Below are positions 60,732-64,000 of a stretch of DNA of 64,000 nucleotides, piece after piece. Where the stretch lies: positions 379,196-443,195 of the forward strand of contig NZ_NRIR01000002.1 of assembly GCF_002282855.1 (NCBI RefSeq), read 5' to 3'. The translations under genes were made by a program, and so were the position numbers. The notes beneath the pieces are model-generated. The model did no database searches and had not been told where the DNA came from. It saw nothing but the letters and a program-made list of their open reading frames with translations. Every line of letters begins with the position of its first letter. The first letter of the stretch is position 1. This stretch comes from Paraferrimonas sedimenticola. GTDB lineage: Bacteria > Pseudomonadota > Gammaproteobacteria > Enterobacterales > Shewanellaceae.

Positions 60732-61559
60732 GTGCTGGTGATACCGATAATAGATGACAATTTGTTAGCCAATAGCGACCGTGTGACGCTGTTGCAGTTA
60801 ACCGATCCTCATTTGTTTGATCAGCCCAGTAAAACCTTACTTGGGGTGAATACTTGGGATAGCTTTAACGCGGTAATTGACGCTGCCTTATCCCATACCT
60901 TTGACGCTGTGGTCTTGAGCGGTGACGTCAGCCAAGACTATTCCAGTCAGTCATACCGAGCCTGTGCTGACGCGTTAGCCCGCTTGAATAAGCCAACCAT
61001 GGTCTTGCCTGGCAATCACGATGAGCTGGTCAAACTAAGAGAACACCTAGTGGGCTCGAATGTGTTTCACTCCGAAGTGGTGAACATTGGTGGTTGGGGC
61101 CTGCATATGCTGGATTCGACCACAGGTGAATCACCGGGCGGTCGCTTGGGAAGTTCGCGTACTCGCAGAATGCTGGACAATATCCAATCGTCTACGCAAG
61201 ACTGGCAGATGCTGTTTTTACACCACAACCCAGTGAAAACCGGTAGCGCCTGGCTGGACAATCATTGGCTTGCCGATGGCCAAGAGTTTCTCGCTGAGCT
61301 AGAGAAACAGCCAAAAGTGCGCGGCGTGGCTTGGGGGCATGTGCATCAAGAAATGGATCTAGCCCATCAACACATACGTCTGATGGCCAGCCCCGCCTGT
61401 TGCATTCAATTTCTCCCGAACAGTCAAACGTTTGCACTCGACACTTTGCAACCGGGATTCCGTTTGCTGCATTTGTATCGCGATGGTAGCATCGAAACAC
61501 AGGTTTATCGGCTGCCAGGGCAGGCATTCATTGCCGACCCCGACGCCCAAGGATACTAA
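60732..61559 (+). CDS. cpdA: 3',5'-cyclic-AMP phosphodiesterase CpdA
   Basis: A 275-residue class III phosphodiesterase that hydrolyses cAMP. Starts at GTG 60732 with AGGAAAG upstream. The dinuclear-metal motifs are all present: LTDPHLF, SGDVSQD, LPGNHDE, FLHHNPV and WGHVHQEMD. It would tune CRP-cAMP signalling. It occupies the same place in the operon as in E. coli. Confidence 0.95.
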   Translation: MLVIPIIDDNLLANSDRVTLLQLTDPHLFDQPSKTLLGVNTWDSFNAVIDAALSHTFDAVVLSGDVSQDYSSQSYRACADALARLNKPTMVLPGNHDELVKLREHLVGSNVFHSEVVNIGGWGLHMLDSTTGESPGGRLGSSRTRRMLDNIQSSTQDWQMLFLHHNPVKTGSAWLDNHWLADGQEFLAELEKQPKVRGVAWGHVHQEMDLAHQHIRLMASPACCIQFLPNSQTFALDTLQPGFRLLHLYRDGSIETQVYRLPGQAFIADPDAQGY

Positions 61560-61570
61560 CGCGCGCATCA

Positions 61571-62143
61571 ATGCTGCTTTATTTACACGGATTTGCCAGC
61601 TCCCCTCAGTCTTTAAAGGCTCAACAAACTCGAGAGTTTCTCGAACAACATTTTCCGAATACGCCAATCCATGTGCCCGCGTTGAGCCATGAGCCAACTC
61701 TGGTTAAAGCGCAACTTTGCGATTGGGTCGAACGCCAAATGGCTGATGGCCATACAGTGCGCTTTATGGGGTCGAGTCTCGGGGGCTATCTCGCCAGTTA
61801 TCTCAGCGAAAAATACGGTGGCAAAGCGGCCATTGTAAACCCAGCGGTTCGCCCCTATGAGTTGTTAGCAGACTATGTCGGCATTCAAGAGAATCTCTAT
61901 TCTGGCGAGACCTTTGAAGTTAAAATCGAACACATGGACGAGCTTAAGTCGATGGATACTGAAGTCATTCGCCAGCCACAAAACTTTTTGGTGTTGTTGC
62001 AAAGCGATGACGAGGTACTGGATTATCGCCAAGCTCTGTGGAAATATCAGAGTGCACAACTGATAGTACAAGAAGGTGGCGACCACAGTTTTGTGGGATT
62101 TGAACGGCACTTGCCGGCCATCGCTGAATTTTTGCAGCTGTAA
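61571..62143 (+). CDS. yqiA: Esterase YqiA
   Basis: A 190-residue alpha/beta-hydrolase of the UPF0227/YqiA family. The oxyanion region is LYLHGFASSPQSLKAQQT, the nucleophile elbow is GSSLGGYLASY, and the catalytic Asp and His are probably in LLQSDDEVLDY and GGDHSFVGFE. E. coli YqiA acts on short acyl-CoA and esters. It precedes parE by 62 bp. Confidence 0.92.
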   Translation: MLLYLHGFASSPQSLKAQQTREFLEQHFPNTPIHVPALSHEPTLVKAQLCDWVERQMADGHTVRFMGSSLGGYLASYLSEKYGGKAAIVNPAVRPYELLADYVGIQENLYSGETFEVKIEHMDELKSMDTEVIRQPQNFLVLLQSDDEVLDYRQALWKYQSAQLIVQEGGDHSFVGFERHLPAIAEFLQL

Positions 62144-62205
62144 TCTTTAAATCTATGATAAGCCGTTGCCCACAGCTGGGGTAAAACGGCCCGTGAGACA
62201 GTCCC

Positions 62206-64000
62206 ATGACCAATCAATATACCGCTGACGCGATTGAGGTGCTCAATGGTTTGGAGCCGGTGAAGCGGCGACCAGGCATGTACACCGATACCACCCGTCC
62301 CAATCACTTGGGTCAGGAAGTCATCGATAACAGTGTCGATGAAGCGTTAGCAGGACACGCCAGCAAAATCGAAGTGATCCTACACAAAGACAATTCGCTG
62401 GAAGTGATCGACGATGGTCGTGGTATGCCGGTGGATGTGCACCCAGAAGAGGGCATTCCCGGAGTCGAGCTGATCCTGACCAAGCTGCACGCCGGTGGTA
62501 AATTCTCCAATAAAAACTACGAATTTTCCGGCGGTCTGCACGGGGTAGGTATCTCGGTGGTAAACGCATTGTCTTCTCGAGTGGAAGTCAGCGTGCGTCG
62601 CGATGCTCAAGTGTTTCAAATGGCGTTTGAGCACGGCGATCGGGTTGAGCCGCTGACCGTGGTAGGTACTTGTGGCAAGCGCAACACAGGCACCAGTGTT
62701 CACTTCTGGCCTGACCCAAGCTATTTCGACTCGGCTAATTTCTCGGTCAGCAAAATGACCTACTTGCTGCGCTCCAAAGCGGTGCTTTGTCCTGGTTTGA
62801 GCATTAAATTCAGCAACAAGCAAAACGGCGAGACCCAGGAATGGTGCTTTGAAGAAGGCCTCAAAGATTACTTGCTTGACCGCTTAGGCCAATGGCCAAA
62901 ATTGCCGGAACAGCCATTTACCGGCGCCTTCTCTAGCAAACAAGAAGCGGTGGATTGGGCGGTGACCTGGTTGCCCGAAGGCGGCGATAGTCTGGCCGAA
63001 TCTTACGTTAACTTAATTCCTACTGCGCTTGGCGGTACTCACGTCAATGGCTTGCGTCAGGGCTTGCTAGAGTCGATTCGCGAGTTTTGTGAATTCCGCA
63101 ATCTGCTGCCGCGCGGGGTTAAGCTCACCCCGGATGACATTTGGGACAAGTGTTCCTACGTCTTGTCAGTGAAGATGCAAGACCCGCAATTTGCCGGGCA
63201 AACCAAAGAAAAACTGTCATCGCGTCAGTGTGCCGCCTTTGTCAGCGGTGTGGTGCGCGATGCCTTTAGTCTGTGGCTAAACGAGCACACGGACCAAGCC
63301 GAATTAATCGCCGAGCTGTGTATTAACTCGGCGCAAAAGCGCCTGCGCAGCGCTAAGAAGGTGGCCCGTAAGCGTGTCACCAGTGGCCCAGCACTACCGG
63401 GTAAATTGACCGACTGTACCAGTGGCGAGCCGCTTCGCTCAGAGCTTTTCTTGGTAGAGGGTGACTCGGCCGGTGGTAGTGCTAAGCAAGCACGAGATCG
63501 CGAGTTTCAGGCCATCATGCCGCTGCGCGGTAAGATTCTAAACACTTGGGAGGTGGACGCCTCGCAAGTACTGGCCTCCCAAGAGGTACACAACATCTCG
63601 GTGGCCATTGGCTGCGACCCAGATTCCAGTGATTTCAGCGAGTTGCGCTACGGCAAGATTTGTATTCTGGCGGATGCGGACTCGGATGGACTGCACATTG
63701 CCACCCTGTTGTGCGCGCTGTTCTTAAAGCACTTCCGCGCGCTGGTGGAAAACGGCCACATCTATGTCGCCATGCCACCTCTGTATCGTATCGATATCGC
63801 TAAAGACGTTTACTACGCCTTGGACGAGGACGAAAAGCAGGGAATTCTTGACCGCCTGCAAGCCGAGAAGCGCAAGGGCAAAATCCAAGTGACTCGATTT
63901 AAAGGTCTGGGTGAGATGAACCCGGGCCAATTGCGCGAAACCACCATGGACCCGAATACTCGTCGTTTGGTGCAACTGACCGTGGATGACGCCGATGAGA
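62206..64000 (+). CDS. parE: DNA topoisomerase IV subunit B, 3' end outside the window
   Basis: ParE is the ATPase subunit of topoisomerase IV, which decatenates daughter chromosomes. The frame opens at ATG 62206 (MTNQYTADAIEVLNGLEPVK) and is still open at the window edge, giving 598 residues. The GHKL ATPase has DNSVDEALAG, DDGRGMPVD and GGLHGVGISVVNALS; the TOPRIM domain has VEGDSAGGSAKQARDR and DADSDGLHIATLL. It is ParE rather than GyrB because of the nudF-yqiA context and the short insert-free TOPRIM. parC is not visible. Confidence 0.96.
   Translation, partial: MTNQYTADAIEVLNGLEPVKRRPGMYTDTTRPNHLGQEVIDNSVDEALAGHASKIEVILHKDNSLEVIDDGRGMPVDVHPEEGIPGVELILTKLHAGGKFSNKNYEFSGGLHGVGISVVNALSSRVEVSVRRDAQVFQMAFEHGDRVEPLTVVGTCGKRNTGTSVHFWPDPSYFDSANFSVSKMTYLLRSKAVLCPGLSIKFSNKQNGETQEWCFEEGLKDYLLDRLGQWPKLPEQPFTGAFSSKQEAVDWAVTWLPEGGDSLAESYVNLIPTALGGTHVNGLRQGLLESIREFCEFRNLLPRGVKLTPDDIWDKCSYVLSVKMQDPQFAGQTKEKLSSRQCAAFVSGVVRDAFSLWLNEHTDQAELIAELCINSAQKRLRSAKKVARKRVTSGPALPGKLTDCTSGEPLRSELFLVEGDSAGGSAKQARDREFQAIMPLRGKILNTWEVDASQVLASQEVHNISVAIGCDPDSSDFSELRYGKICILADADSDGLHIATLLCALFLKHFRALVENGHIYVAMPPLYRIDIAKDVYYALDEDEKQGILDRLQAEKRKGKIQVTRFKGLGEMNPGQLRETTMDPNTRRLVQLTVDDADE

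Overview
The window is a chromosomal segment from a gammaproteobacterium, most likely of the Shewanella/Ferrimonas branch of Alteromonadales. This rests on gene content and protein resemblance (efp with epmA and epmB, rpsU-yqeY-dnaG-rpoD, tolC divergent from nudF-yqiB-cpdA-yqiA-parE, exeA/gspB-type secretion genes, a PopT/DUF368 transporter); the genus is inference. Genes are dense, and I see no insertion sequence, prophage, CRISPR array or rRNA. One tRNA gene is present.

Layout. 1-2.6 kb: a MipA/OmpV-like outer-membrane protein (cut by the window edge), an MscS channel, a zinc-ribbon membrane protein and a 39-residue membrane peptide gene. 2.8-5.5 kb: the EF-P module (epmB, efp, epmA). 5.5-8.8 kb: a family 25 glycosyltransferase and a GH20 hexosaminidase. 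8.9-12.2 kb: a zinc-uptake operon with a small His/Cys secreted protein, a His/Glu-rich outer-membrane barrel, a ZnuA-like binding protein and a ZnuB-like permease, but no ATPase. 12.3-18.4 kb: csdE-csdA, tas, yjjX, an acetyltransferase, a META lipoprotein, a LysE-type exporter and DUF3144. 18.6-20.8 kb: PopT-type carrier-lipid transporter, a purine phosphoribosyltransferase and a possible TorD-like protein.

20.7-29.3 kb is the most unusual block, a four-gene signalling cluster on the minus strand: a REC-HD-GYP response regulator, a stand-alone AAA-like ATPase with an N-terminal helical region, an AAA-like ATPase fused to a hybrid histidine kinase with an intact HPt domain, and a membrane hybrid kinase whose HPt-like tail has lost its histidine. 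The last three are separated by 4 bp or overlap by 1 bp. Just beyond, at 31-34.5 kb, two tandem paralogues pair an exported helical-repeat region with a cytoplasmic domain that looks like a GGDEF fold without the GGDEF motif. ppk follows.

36.8-37.1 kb holds tRNA-Ile(CAU), separated from its likely promoter by a 5' tRNA fragment and a hairpin-rich insert. Then come a Tsx-like channel, the macromolecular synthesis genes (rpsU, yqeY, dnaG, rpoD), tsaD, plsY, folB, folK, uppP, a LysR/flavoprotein divergent pair, cca, gspA/gspB and a bifunctional putA without a DNA-binding domain. At 56.0-56.7 kb a sigma-54 promoter heads a three-gene operon ending in a PspC-domain protein, which looks like a phage-shock-type operon without pspA or pspF nearby. 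A PCu(A)C copper chaperone with a native eight-histidine tail, a TIGR04219-type barrel, tolC and the nudF-parE operon complete the window; parE runs off the right end.
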